Shown here one piece after another: positions 7,995-16,070 of a stretch of DNA of 64,000 nucleotides. The position numbers and the translations under genes were made by a program. Every line of letters begins with the position of its first letter. The first letter of the stretch is position 1. Under the pieces are notes generated by a model that was given only the letters and a program-made list of their open reading frames with translations, was not told where the DNA came from and ran no database searches. Source of the DNA: JAJEBT01 sp965214975 (GTDB lineage: Bacteria > Pseudomonadota > Alphaproteobacteria > MPNO01 > UBA830); contig OZ244055.1 in NCBI GenBank assembly GCA_965214975.1, positions 744,001 to 808,000 on the forward strand. The letters run 5' to 3'.

Positions 7995-9685
7995 CGCTCC
8001 GTTCCCGGCACGTCTTCGGGGAAGTCCCGGAAGACCGACAGCATGCCGTTCGGGGCGGCCTGTCCGAGGCCGCAGATGGAGGCGTCGGCCATCACCCGTC
8101 CGAGATCCTCGAGGAGCGGGCGATCCCAGCCGGGCTTCGCCATCAGTTCGGCGGCCTTCTCGCAGCCCGCCCGGCAGGGCGTGCACTGTCCGCAGGATTC
8201 GTCGGCGAAGAAGCGCATCAGGTTGCCCGCGGCGTCGGCCGCGCTGTCGCGGTCGGACAGCACGATCACCGCCGCGGACCCGATCAGGCAGCCGTGTTCC
8301 TCGAGCGTTCCGAAGTCGAGCGGGAGGTCGGCCTTCGCCGCCGGCAGGATTCCGCCGGAGGCGCCGCCCGGCAGGTATCCCTTGAACCGGTGTCCGGGCG
8401 CCATGCCGCCGCAGTGCTCGTCGATCAGTTCGGCTGCCGTGATGCCCGCCTCGGCGATCTTGACGCCGGGCTCGCGCACGCGCCCGGAAACCGAGAAGGT
8501 CCGTATGCCGCGGCGGCCGCGGCGGCCATGGCCCGAGAACCATGCGGAACCCTTCTCCAGGATGTCGCGCACCCAGTACAGGGTCTCGACGTTGTTGACG
8601 AGGGTGGGACGGCCGAACAGCCCGACCTCGGCGGCGAAGGGCGGCCTGTGCCGGGGCAGGCCGCGCTTGCCCTCGAGGCTCTCGAGCATCGCCGATTCCT
8701 CGCCGCAGATGTAGGCTCCTGCGCCGCGTCGCAGGTGCAGCGCGCCGGGCGGGCGAGGGCCGGTCCGCTCGAGTTCGGCGATCGCGCCGAGAAGGATCTC
8801 GCGCGCCGCCGGGTACTCGTCGCGCAGGTAGATGTAGCAGGCCTCGGCCTCGACCGCCCACATGCCGATCAGGACGCCCTCGAGGAACCGGTGGGGGTCG
8901 GTTTCGATGAAATGCCGGTCCTTGAAGGTTCCGGGCTCGCCCTCGTCCGCGTTGACCGCCATCAGCCGCGGTCCGGGGTATCCGGAGACGATCCGCCATT
9001 TCTGGCCAGCCGGGAACCCGGCGCCGCCGAGTCCGCGGAGCCCGGAGGCCGACAGCGTCTCCATCACCTGTTCGCGTGTGCGGCGCCCGTCCATGCAGTC
9101 CCTGGCGACGCGGTAGCCGCCGTCTTCGGCGTAGGCGGCCAGTTCCCGGCTTTCGGGAAGTTCCGGAGACAGGTTCCGCGCCGCCACGGCCGCGCCCACG
9201 GTCCCGGCCGCGGCGGGCGCGATCTGGCGGCGGCCGACGACCGCCGCGGGCGCCCGGTCGCAGGCGCCCATGCAGGGCGCGGGCAGGACGCGGACGCCGC
9301 CGCCGAGGCGTTCGCGAAGCCCGGCCGCCAGCTCCGCGGCGCCCGCGAGTTCGCAGGAGATCGAGTCGCAGACCCGCACCGTGATCTCGGGCGGCGGTTC
9401 CTCGCCGTCGGCAAGCACGTCGAAGTGATGGTAGAAGGTCGCCGTCTCGTGGACCGTGGCGAGCGGCAGCCGGAACTCGCGGGCCAGCGCGGCGAGAAGG
9501 TCCGGCGGCAGGCAGCTGCAGGCGTCCTGCACCAGGTGAAGGGCCTCGATGAGCATGTCCCGCGAGCGTTCCATGCCGCCGAGCAGGGCGCGGACGCGCC
9601 CGACGGCCGCGGGACCGGCTTCCCGGCCCCTGGGATAGCCGCCTCTCCGGCCCGCGCCGCCGCGCCGCGCCCGGCCTTCAGTCAT
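7991..9685 (-). CDS. Formate dehydrogenase NAD-binding subunit, FdsG-FdsB fusion
   Basis: The 564-residue protein joins two subunits that are separate in the best-known NAD-linked formate dehydrogenases. Residues about 40-165 form the NuoE/FdsG thioredoxin-like [2Fe-2S] domain with ligands Cys106, 111, 138 and 142 (VRVCDSISC, APCMGAC). The rest is NuoF/FdsB: FMN and NADH binding around GLRGLGGAGFPAGQKW (215-230) and VNADEGEPGTFKDRH, then the [4Fe-4S] site ESCGQCTPC near 493-501 with the later Cys in SICGLGQ. It passes electrons from FdsA to NAD+. The first 40 residues are arginine/glycine-rich and poorly conserved, so an internal start (for example the Met at residue 38) is possible. It overlaps the DUF3553 gene upstream by 8 bases. 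Confidence 0.93.
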   Translation of the reverse strand: MTEGRARRGGAGRRGGYPRGREAGPAAVGRVRALLGGMERSRDMLIEALHLVQDACSCLPPDLLAALAREFRLPLATVHETATFYHHFDVLADGEEPPPEITVRVCDSISCELAGAAELAAGLRERLGGGVRVLPAPCMGACDRAPAAVVGRRQIAPAAAGTVGAAVAARNLSPELPESRELAAYAEDGGYRVARDCMDGRRTREQVMETLSASGLRGLGGAGFPAGQKWRIVSGYPGPRLMAVNADEGEPGTFKDRHFIETDPHRFLEGVLIGMWAVEAEACYIYLRDEYPAAREILLGAIAELERTGPRPPGALHLRRGAGAYICGEESAMLESLEGKRGLPRHRPPFAAEVGLFGRPTLVNNVETLYWVRDILEKGSAWFSGHGRRGRRGIRTFSVSGRVREPGVKIAEAGITAAELIDEHCGGMAPGHRFKGYLPGGASGGILPAAKADLPLDFGTLEEHGCLIGSAAVIVLSDRDSAADAAGNLMRFFADESCGQCTPCRAGCEKAAELMAKPGWDRPLLEDLGRVMADASICGLGQAAPNGMLSVFRDFPEDVPGTER

Positions 9686-9863
9686 CTCCGTCCCCGGGTT
9701 CCGCGGGCAGGAGCTCGACGACCTCGCCGTTGATCAGCCGCTTTCCGGCATTGGCGAAATCGACCGTGATCCTGGCGCCGTCCACCGACTGGACCTGGCC
9801 CAGCCCCCAGTCCGGGCGACCGCCGTGGCGCACGTAGGCGCCGGGCACGAGGTGGTGGAACAT
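9678..9863 (-). CDS. DUF3553 small protein
   Basis: The 61-residue protein has the pattern PGAYVRHGGRPDWGLGQVQS followed by ITVDFANAGKRLI, which I recognise as the short DUF3553 domain. It is predicted to be a single small beta-barrel (Tudor/KOW-like) and is also found at the C-terminus of UvrD-like helicases. Function is unknown; nucleic-acid or protein binding is only an inference from the fold type. It lies between an enoyl-CoA hydratase and the formate dehydrogenase genes on the same strand and overlaps the latter by 8 bases. Co-transcription is likely; a role in formate metabolism is not implied. Confidence 0.8.
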   Translation of the reverse strand: MFHHLVPGAYVRHGGRPDWGLGQVQSVDGARITVDFANAGKRLINGEVVELLPAEPGDGDD

Positions 9864-9897
9864 CCCGCCGCGTCCCGTCCGGTGCCGGGGCGCCGGT

Positions 9898-10716
9898 TCA
9901 GCGGCCGGAATAGTTCGGCGGGCGCTTCTCCCGGAAAGCCCTCACGCCCTCGCGATGGTCCTCGGACCCGATCAGCACCGACTGCCCGATGCGCTCGAGC
10001 ACGCGGCCGGAGGCGGAATCGATGTTCTGGCAGGTGTTGAGAACGGCCTTGGCGAGGCCGAGCGCGCCGGGCGCCTTGGCCGCGAGCCGCTCGGCGAGGG
10101 CGCGCGCCTCCTCGCGAAGCCTCGCGCGCGGCACCCGCCGCGTGATCAGGCCGATCTGCAGGGCCTTTTCCGAGTCCACGAACTCGCCCGCGAGGACCAG
10201 TTCCTTCGCCCATCCCGGGCCGACCATCCGGACGAGGCGGGAACAGCCGCCGGAGCCGGGTATGAGATTGATGTTGCCCTCCGTGAAGCCGAAGCGGGAA
10301 TCCTCCGCCGCGATCCGGAAGTCGCAGGACATCGCGAGCTCGAGCCCCCCGCAGGCGCAGATTCCCTGAATGGCCGCGATCACCGGGATCTCGATGCGCT
10401 CGAGCCGGTCGAAGAAGTCGTGGATCCACCGGTACTCGATGCGGAAGCGCTCGGTCCTGAAGTCCTGCTCGAACCACGAGACGTCGGCGCCGGCGCCGAA
10501 GGCGCGGTCGCCTTCGGCGTCGATGATCATGACGCGGATGTCGTCGTTGGCCTCGAGGCGCCTCTCGAGCCAGCGGAAGTCCTCCTTCATGCCCTCGTCG
10601 AAGGTGTTGAGGCGTTCCGGCCGGTTGAGCGTCAGCGTCAGGATGCGGCCGGAGATGCCGACCTTCACGGCCTTGAACGCGTGGCCCAGAATCACGTCGT
10701 TCGCTTCGGTGATCAT
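9898..10716 (-). CDS. Enoyl-CoA hydratase/isomerase family protein
   Basis: This crotonase-fold protein of 272 residues has the oxyanion-hole segments FGAGADVSWF near 73-82 and GICACGGLELAMSCDF near 118-133. Both catalytic glutamates of true hydratases are present, Glu126 in GGLELAM and Glu146 in FGFTEGNINL, twenty residues apart as in rat mitochondrial hydratase. It probably adds water across an enoyl-CoA double bond, in the cytosol. The substrate is unknown. It sits 34 bases upstream of the DUF3553 gene and 76 bases downstream of a PaaA-like diiron protein, on the same strand, which hints at breakdown of an aromatic or cyclic acyl-CoA. Confidence 0.9.
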   Translation of the reverse strand: MITEANDVILGHAFKAVKVGISGRILTLTLNRPERLNTFDEGMKEDFRWLERRLEANDDIRVMIIDAEGDRAFGAGADVSWFEQDFRTERFRIEYRWIHDFFDRLERIEIPVIAAIQGICACGGLELAMSCDFRIAAEDSRFGFTEGNINLIPGSGGCSRLVRMVGPGWAKELVLAGEFVDSEKALQIGLITRRVPRARLREEARALAERLAAKAPGALGLAKAVLNTCQNIDSASGRVLERIGQSVLIGSEDHREGVRAFREKRPPNYSGR

Positions 10717-10792
10717 GACCCTCTCTCCGGGAGCGGCTGTCCGTCGGGCGCGGCCCGCCGGGCGGCGCTCCGGTCCCGTCCGGACGCCGCCG

Positions 10793-11533
10793 TCAACGCT
10801 GCAGCGACAGCAGGATTTCCTTGCTGCTGTCGGCGAGGTCGCATCTGATGGCCTCGAACGCGGAGAGCGGCGGGAAGGTCAGCCCGGTTCCCTCCATGTG
10901 GCCCCGCATCTCCTCCAGATAGCGGTTGACGATCGCCTCGGTGGTGTTGCGCTTGAGGCCGTGATCGAGGCAGAAGTCGTTGTCCGGCCCCTCGAGGCGT
11001 CCGAAGGCGCGCTTGACGCAGTTGGGCAGAACCCGGTCGAAGACCTCCTGGAACTCGGCCAGCTTCTCGGGATTCCTCGCGAACTGCTTGAGGTTCTCGA
11101 CGCCGTTGTCGTAGTGGTCCTCCTCGTCCGCCAGCACCTCTTCCTGGCTGTCGGCCCACGGCACGTAGCTCGATTCGCGGTATTCCATGATCTGGTGGCT
11201 GCCCGCGCGGTCGACGGTGAAGTTGAAGACGGCGATGTCGAGCCAGTTGTCGAGGTCGATGTCCCAGAACGCTCCGGCGTCCGGCCGTCCGGCGATGATC
11301 CTCTCGGGATCCTCGCCGAGATCCGTCAGCAGATCGAACAGCCCGCGGCTGTGCCGCGCTTCCTCGGCCGCGAACTCGGCCGCGAGCTCCTTCTCGCGCC
11401 AGTTCGGGGCGGACGAGATGGCCTTGCCGAACACCTCGGCGGTCGCCGTCTCGGCGTAGATCTGACGGGTCATCAGGCGGACAAGCATGTCCTTGTACTC
11501 GCCCGACACCTCGCCCGGGTTCCGGTATTCCAC
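10793..11533 (-). CDS. PaaA/PaaC-like diiron protein (phenylacetate catabolism family)
   Basis: The 246-residue helical protein resembles the ferritin-like subunits of ring-1,2-phenylacetyl-CoA epoxidase. Diiron ligand motifs are visible: Glu28 in IYAETA, ExxH at 58-61 (EEARH) and a second ExxH at 137-140 (DEEDHYDNG). This suggests a metal-binding, possibly catalytic, subunit. It is shorter than PaaA (about 310) and close to PaaC (about 250), but PaaC normally lacks good iron ligands. None of paaB, paaD or paaE is nearby, so a complete PaaABCDE complex is not encoded here. It heads a same-strand run with an enoyl-CoA hydratase and the formate dehydrogenase genes. The enzyme could be an oxygenase of another CoA ester or a solitary diiron protein. 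Confidence 0.75.
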   Translation of the reverse strand: MEYRNPGEVSGEYKDMLVRLMTRQIYAETATAEVFGKAISSAPNWREKELAAEFAAEEARHSRGLFDLLTDLGEDPERIIAGRPDAGAFWDIDLDNWLDIAVFNFTVDRAGSHQIMEYRESSYVPWADSQEEVLADEEDHYDNGVENLKQFARNPEKLAEFQEVFDRVLPNCVKRAFGRLEGPDNDFCLDHGLKRNTTEAIVNRYLEEMRGHMEGTGLTFPPLSAFEAIRCDLADSSKEILLSLQR

Positions 11534-11958
11534 GTGATCCTCCCTGCGTTTTCCTGCGACAGAGGGAATGTAACCGCCCGGTCGGCTCCGCGCAAGCCGA
11601 CGGGGCCCGAATTCCCGTCCCGGCCGGGGCCGGATGCCGGTCGGGACCGCGCCCGCGGCCGACGTCCGGGGCGGCCGCGGGTCGTGCGCGGCCGCGTGAA
11701 CGCCCCGGGCGCCTGGCCGGTCCGCGCGGGCCGGGTCTCCCCGCGCGCCGCGCCGTGCCCACCGGAACCTCTCCGGGTCGAACGACGAAGCGGAAGACGG
11801 GGTTTCATGACCCCGGCACCGCGACCTCGCGAAAGAAGCGCGCGGTCCCTCCCGGATCGCCCGCCAACCCCGGCAAGCCGACGGGACCGGACCCCGGCTT
11901 TCGTTCGGCGCGGCGAGCCGGTAAGGTGGGGAGGCGGACAGACCAAGGGGAGGCGCAG
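11534..11958. other. Divergent intergenic region, 425 bp
   Basis: This lies between the leftward diiron gene and the rightward HbpS-like gene. Frames are open because of high GC, but their translations are arginine/proline-rich with no recognisable protein. AGAATGTAACC just upstream of the diiron gene could be part of its promoter. Nothing else was identified. Confidence 0.4.
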
Positions 11959-12387
11959 ATGGCGAAACTGACGCTCGATCAGGCGGACGCGATCGTCCGC
12001 GGGTCGCTGGCCAAGGGCCGGGAGACGGGGCTCAACCCGCTGACCGTCGCGGTCGTCGACGACGGGGGCAATCTCAAGGCCTTCGCCCGCGAGGACGGGC
12101 CGGGCGCCGCGCTGCGCCCCCAGATCGCCGCCGGAAAGGCCTTCGGGGCCGTCGGCATGGGGCTCTCCTCGCGGGCGCTCGGCGAGCGGGTGCTGGAGAG
12201 GCCGCATTTCGGGGTGGCGCTGGTCGGCGCCTCCGAGGGGCGTCTGGTGCCGGTGCCCGGCGGCGTGCTCGTCAGGGACGGCGACGAGATCGTGGGCGCC
12301 GTCGGGATCAGCGGCGACACGTCGGACAACGACGAGGCGGCGGCCGTGGCGGGCATCGAGGCTGCCGGGCTGACGGCCGGAATCTGA
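11959..12387 (+). CDS. HbpS/GlcG-like heme-binding family protein
   Basis: The 142-residue protein matches the HbpS-like (GlcG) family: LTLDQADAIVRGSLAKGRE, TVAVVDDGGNLKAFARED, then KAFGAVGMGLSSRAL, and a glycine-rich end PVPGGVLVRDGDEIVGAVGISG with SDNDEAAAVAGI. Family members are small octameric proteins, some of which bind heme or iron; many stand next to catabolic operons without known function. There is no signal peptide, so it is cytosolic. ATG 11959 follows GGGGAGG about seven bases upstream, a good ribosome-binding site; the longer frame upstream has no conserved content. It is probably monocistronic. Confidence 0.85.
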   Translation: MAKLTLDQADAIVRGSLAKGRETGLNPLTVAVVDDGGNLKAFAREDGPGAALRPQIAAGKAFGAVGMGLSSRALGERVLERPHFGVALVGASEGRLVPVPGGVLVRDGDEIVGAVGISGDTSDNDEAAAVAGIEAAGLTAGI

Positions 12388-12721
12388 CGCCTTCCGCGGC
12401 CCGTGCGGCGGTCAGGCACCGCGATTGCGGACCGCCGCGCCTCGTGGCAGGATCAAGGAAGAAAAATCGAAAAGGACGGAGCCAACGCCCGCGCCGGCTT
12501 TTGCGGCTCCGTCAAGCGCAGAGGGGTACAGGGAGGCATGATGGGACAACCATATCACCCCCTCCGCGACGCGCCCGCCCTGCGACAAGGGAGAAACGCA
12601 GGGCCGTGAAACGACACATATGACGTTTCGCGGCGCAGTATAGGCCGGACGCGGAGGCTTTTTCCGTCCGGAAACGAATCGCCCGCAAATTTTTCGCGGC
12701 GGTCTGGCGTTGGCGGATCTT
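12388..12721. other. Convergent intergenic region, 334 bp
   Basis: This lies between the rightward HbpS-like gene and the end of the leftward ligase operon. It holds a leftward terminator (listed), a hairpin CCGGAC/GTCCGG at about 12645-12671 and a stem GCCCTGCG/CGCAGGGC around 12577-12606. No conserved RNA signature such as the SRP GGUCAGG loop was seen, and no convincing protein. Confidence 0.45.
12460..12512 (-). terminator. Intrinsic terminator of the ligase/QueG-like operon
   Basis: On the minus strand an 8-bp stem ACGGAGCC/GGCTCCGT (12476-12512) is followed by CCTTTTCGATTTTT, a U-rich tail. It lies about 210 bases after the stop of the ligase gene, the last gene of the leftward operon. 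The 21-base loop is long, which lowers confidence. Confidence 0.45.
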
Positions 12722-14026
12722 TCAGCGGCGCCGGTCGGCGAAGCGCGGCGCCTTGACGCTGGACTCGAATTCCCGCGCCAGGGTTCCGGGCGTGAGGACG
12801 GAGATTTCCGGCGTCACCTCGAAAACCGCCTTCGTCCGTTCCGCCACCCGGCGAGCGAGAGCGTCGCCGTTCCCCGGCCGGCGGAACTCGACCGAAAGCG
12901 CGAAGCCGTCGGTGCCGTCGGGCGCGGTGACGAGTTCGGCCTTGAAGTCGTTGACTTCCGCGATCTCGAACATGAAGTCCTCGAACTCCTGGTGATTGAT
13001 GTTGACCCCGCGGATCTTGAAGAAGCCGGCCGTCCGCCGGGTGTGGCGGATGACGGGAAACACCGCGAAGTCCGAGCCCGTCGCGCCCTCGCGTTTCCAG
13101 GTCACGACGTCGCCGGAATTCCAGCGCAGGAAGGCGGCGCCGTTGTTGCTGAAAAGGGGCGTCATGACCAGCAGCCCCGGCTCGCCCTCGGCCGCCGGCT
13201 TGAGGGTCCTCTCGTCGAGGATCTCGACGAACGCGAGGTCGGTCCAGACGTGGAAGCCGTCGTGCGCCTCGCTTTCCGCGCCCAGCATGGTGCACTCCGT
13301 CATGCCGAAGCAGTCGTACATCTCGGCACCCCAGTCGCGCTCGAGCTTCGCCCGCTTGGCGGCCGAGACCGGTTCGGCGGTGCACAGGAGCCGGCTCACC
13401 GGGCCGTCCTCCAGGCTGCGCCCCTCGGCGGCGGCGAGGTTGGCGAGATGAAGGCCGTAGCTCGACATGCCCATCCACACCGTGGGCTTCATGCTGCGGA
13501 TGAGCTCGAGCTGCGCGGCGGACGGCAGGGACGCGCCGGAGCCGGCCCACACGGCGCCGATCCCGACAAGGTGCGCGGCGCGCGCCCACATGTTTCCGGC
13601 AGGATGGATGCCGAGCGGGAACGAGACGTGGGCGAGGTTGCCGGCGCCGGTTCCGCCGCACTCGAACGTGCGCGTGAAGCCGACCATGTTGTAGCGGATG
13701 TCCTCGTAGGTCTTGGGGTAGTACAGGGGCCGGCCCGTGCTTCCTCCCGAGCGCCAGTACTCGCAGATCTCGTTGCGGGGCGCCGTGCAGAACTCCGTGT
13801 AGAACCGCTCGGTGGAGAGCTCCCGCAGCTGGTCCTTGTCGAGGATCGGGATCTTCGCCCATTCCTCGGGGTCGTCGAGCTTGCGGGGGTCGATGCCGTC
13901 GAGGCGGTCCTTCCAGAACGGGGCGCGGCGTGCGTTGGCGAACGCGACGGGCTTGCGCCTTCTCTGGATCCCGTCGATCTCCTCGCGCGAGCGCGGCAGC
14001 CCGAGCGGGAGGTCCGGCCCGCTCAC
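12722..14026 (-). CDS. PaaK-like AMP-forming acyl-CoA ligase (or adenylating enzyme)
   Basis: The 434-residue protein resembles phenylacetate-CoA ligase and coenzyme F390 synthetase. Visible motifs are the nucleotide loop RSGGSTGRP at 92-100, the hinge region MYDCFGMTEC in the middle, LLVMTPL and the C-terminal hinge RTAGFFKIRGVNINHQEFED. It would activate a carboxylic acid with ATP to an acyl-AMP and then an acyl-CoA. The substrate is unknown. GTG 14026 overlaps the stop of the upstream QueG-like gene by 4 bases (GTGA), giving a tight three-gene operon. The combination with two QueG-like Fe-S proteins is unusual and suggests activation of an acid that is then reduced, which is an inference. 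Confidence 0.85.
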   Translation of the reverse strand: MSGPDLPLGLPRSREEIDGIQRRRKPVAFANARRAPFWKDRLDGIDPRKLDDPEEWAKIPILDKDQLRELSTERFYTEFCTAPRNEICEYWRSGGSTGRPLYYPKTYEDIRYNMVGFTRTFECGGTGAGNLAHVSFPLGIHPAGNMWARAAHLVGIGAVWAGSGASLPSAAQLELIRSMKPTVWMGMSSYGLHLANLAAAEGRSLEDGPVSRLLCTAEPVSAAKRAKLERDWGAEMYDCFGMTECTMLGAESEAHDGFHVWTDLAFVEILDERTLKPAAEGEPGLLVMTPLFSNNGAAFLRWNSGDVVTWKREGATGSDFAVFPVIRHTRRTAGFFKIRGVNINHQEFEDFMFEIAEVNDFKAELVTAPDGTDGFALSVEFRRPGNGDALARRVAERTKAVFEVTPEISVLTPGTLAREFESSVKAPRFADRRR

Positions 14027-15027
14027 GACCCGCCGGAGGCGCCGCCGAGCCAGCGCCGTTGCGTCCGCCGGCCCGGAATCTCGGCATCGGCGGCTTCGGC
14101 GTCGCGCATCCCGGCGAGGCGCGCCGCCTTTTCCGGAGTGTCTTCGGGAATCTCGCCGAGCGCGTCCTCGAGGAAGCGCGCGTAGTCCTCCCCGACCGGG
14201 CAGACGTCCTGGCAGCGCCGGCAGCCGGTGACCACGCCCGCCCCCCGGAGGATGCTCTGCCACAGGTTGAAGGACCGTTCCGAGCGCAGGAGCTCGAGCT
14301 TCCGCCCGGGTTCGGGCTCGTCGAAGATGTCCTGCAGATGCTCGGTCAGCTGCGCGAAACCGTGGGGCGAGCGGTAGCGGTCGCAGGCCGCCCAGTCGCG
14401 GTCCCAGTGCCCGACCACGTCGCCGGGGCAGGCGCTCAGGCAGCGCCCGCATTCGGGGCCCCTGCACAGCCCCTCCTCGGCGATGCGGTCGGTTTCGCAG
14501 GCGACGCTGCACATCACGGCGGAAAGCATCACCCGGGGGCCGAACTCGGGGGTGAGGAGCTGCAGGTTGAGACCGAGCGTCCCGAGGCCGGCCTCCACGG
14601 CGGCGTGGTTGAGCGACAGCAGCGTCGTCAGGTGCTCGCCGGGGTCGTTGCCGTAGGCCCACGGATCGGTGTGCGTCGGGGGCACGATGATCGCGGGATA
14701 CCCCTTGTCCTCGAGCCAGTAGACGAGGTTGAGCGAAGCCTCTTCCAGCATCGTCAGTGTCAGCTCGTCGTTGTAGTACTTGTGTCGTTCGTCCCAGCGC
14801 GCGATGCGGGTCGTCCCGCTGCCGTAGCGCTTGGCGAGAACGATGACGCGGCCGCCGTCGTGTTCGGTGATGTCCGAGGGCCGGTTGGCGAAGCCCGGGG
14901 CGGGGTGAGCCTCGAGGGCGGCGCCGTCGGCGATGCCGGCGAGGTCGGCGCCGAACTCCCTGGCCTTCCGCTTGATGTCCTCGGCGGAGACCGGCTCGCG
15001 GAACGCGGCGACCATGCGTGCGGTCAC
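14023..15027 (-). CDS. QueG-like double [4Fe-4S] protein, copy 1
   Basis: This is related to epoxyqueuosine reductase QueG and the Fe-S domain of reductive dehalogenases. The N-terminal half carries VIVLAKRYGSGTTR and EAGLGTLGLNLQLLTPEFGPR, equivalent to the GLGWxGKN region of QueG. Two clusters follow: CRGPECGRCLSACPGD, then CRRCQDVCPVGEDYARF with a proline after the last Cys. The C-terminal tail (EKAARLAGMRDAEAADAEI) is unlike QueG, and the HEAT-repeat tail of long QueGs is absent. The protein is therefore likely a redox enzyme other than tRNA-modifying QueG. GTG 15027 overlaps the upstream gene by 4 bases; ATG 15015 is an alternative start. It is a clear paralogue of the neighbouring gene. 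Confidence 0.8.
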   Translation of the reverse strand: MTARMVAAFREPVSAEDIKRKAREFGADLAGIADGAALEAHPAPGFANRPSDITEHDGGRVIVLAKRYGSGTTRIARWDERHKYYNDELTLTMLEEASLNLVYWLEDKGYPAIIVPPTHTDPWAYGNDPGEHLTTLLSLNHAAVEAGLGTLGLNLQLLTPEFGPRVMLSAVMCSVACETDRIAEEGLCRGPECGRCLSACPGDVVGHWDRDWAACDRYRSPHGFAQLTEHLQDIFDEPEPGRKLELLRSERSFNLWQSILRGAGVVTGCRRCQDVCPVGEDYARFLEDALGEIPEDTPEKAARLAGMRDAEAADAEIPGRRTQRRWLGGASGGS

Positions 15028-16070
15028 TCTCCGGCGGCGGCGGGTCCGGGCGCTGCGGCGCGCTCCTTTTCCCGCTGCCGTTTCCTGAATTCCTGAAGCT
15101 GGCGGGCGACGATGCCCTGATAGCCTTCGGGTCCGACCCAGCGGATGTTCCACTCGTTGAGCCCGTCGACTGGATCGCCGTTGCGCCGCGCCTCCTTGAA
15201 CGCCTTGGCCTTGGCCGCCTTCTCGGGGGTCTTTTCCGGGATGCGTTTCTGGACGTCCGCGAGATGGGCGTGGTAGTCGTTGCCGACAGGGCACACGGCC
15301 AGGCATCGCGGGCAGTCCCCGAACGAGCCGACGACGCGCAGCAGGCCCTGCCAGAAACCGAAGATCTCGCGGTCCTGCAGGAGTTTCCGCCGGTTTCCCC
15401 GGGGCTCACGGATGAACCGGTCCCAGAACTTCAGGATGGTGGAGAACCCGAATTCCTGCGCTTCGGTCGCGCATCCTCTCTTGTCGATCCCGAAATGGCG
15501 CACCGCGTCGGGCGGGCAGGAATACAGGCAGCGGCTGCAGGATTCACCGATGCAGACCTGCTCGGTGATGCGTTCGTCGGCGGCGATGGCGGCTTCCGTC
15601 AGGATGCCGGTCAGGTAGATGCGGGGCCCGAACTCGGGGGTGAGGATGTTGACCTCGAGCCCGAACGTCCCGAGGCCGGCCTCGATCCCGAGATGGCGGG
15701 TGCTGAGGCGGCCGTAGCTCGCCTTCTTGTAGCTCCAGTCGGTCTCCTGCGCGGCGGTCACGAAGGATGGATGGCCCCGGTCTTCCAGCCATTCCGACAG
15801 GCGGTAGGCGATCCGGTCCATCGTCCTGAGAACCAGCATGTCGATGTACTGCACGGGCACGTTGGACCTGGCCCTGAAGGCACCCACGGGAATCCGCTTG
15901 GCGACCACCACGACGCTGCGCGCGTGGGGCGAGATTCTTTCGGGCGTCTGCGGCCACTCGGGGTCGGGGGGAAAGGCGTTCAGCGTGTCGGTCCCGACGA
16001 TTCCGACGAGATCCGCGCCGAAAGCCTTCGCCTTGTCCTTGACCAGATCGGCTTCAAGATCGAATTCCAT
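15024..16070 (-). CDS. QueG-like double [4Fe-4S] protein, copy 2
   Basis: This 348-residue paralogue of the downstream gene is the first gene of the three-gene operon. It shares SVVVVAKRIPVG at 52-63, EAGLGTFGLEVNILTPEFGPR at 130-150, the first cluster CIGESCSRCLYSC (Cys173, 178, 181, 185) and the second DCPRCLAVCPVG (Cys253, 256, 260). The known family members use cobalamin and reduced Fe-S clusters for reductive chemistry. Whether this pair binds cobalamin cannot be seen. Since two divergent copies are translated back to back, a heteromer is plausible. ATG 16070 is followed by MEFDLEADLVKDKAKAFGADLVG, matching the QueG N-terminus, so the start is well supported. Confidence 0.82.
   Translation of the reverse strand: MEFDLEADLVKDKAKAFGADLVGIVGTDTLNAFPPDPEWPQTPERISPHARSVVVVAKRIPVGAFRARSNVPVQYIDMLVLRTMDRIAYRLSEWLEDRGHPSFVTAAQETDWSYKKASYGRLSTRHLGIEAGLGTFGLEVNILTPEFGPRIYLTGILTEAAIAADERITEQVCIGESCSRCLYSCPPDAVRHFGIDKRGCATEAQEFGFSTILKFWDRFIREPRGNRRKLLQDREIFGFWQGLLRVVGSFGDCPRCLAVCPVGNDYHAHLADVQKRIPEKTPEKAAKAKAFKEARRNGDPVDGLNEWNIRWVGPEGYQGIVARQLQEFRKRQREKERAAAPGPAAAGE

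Noticed and set aside
12538..12609. A 23-codon open frame (MMGQPYHPLRDAPALR...) after GGGAGG
   Set aside because: The ribosome-binding site is too close to the ATG, the frame is short and there is no supporting homology.
12520..12650. A small RNA gene (SRP-like or other) in the convergent region
   Set aside because: Hairpins are present but no conserved SRP, 6S or tmRNA sequence, and the leftward TATACT has no -35 element.
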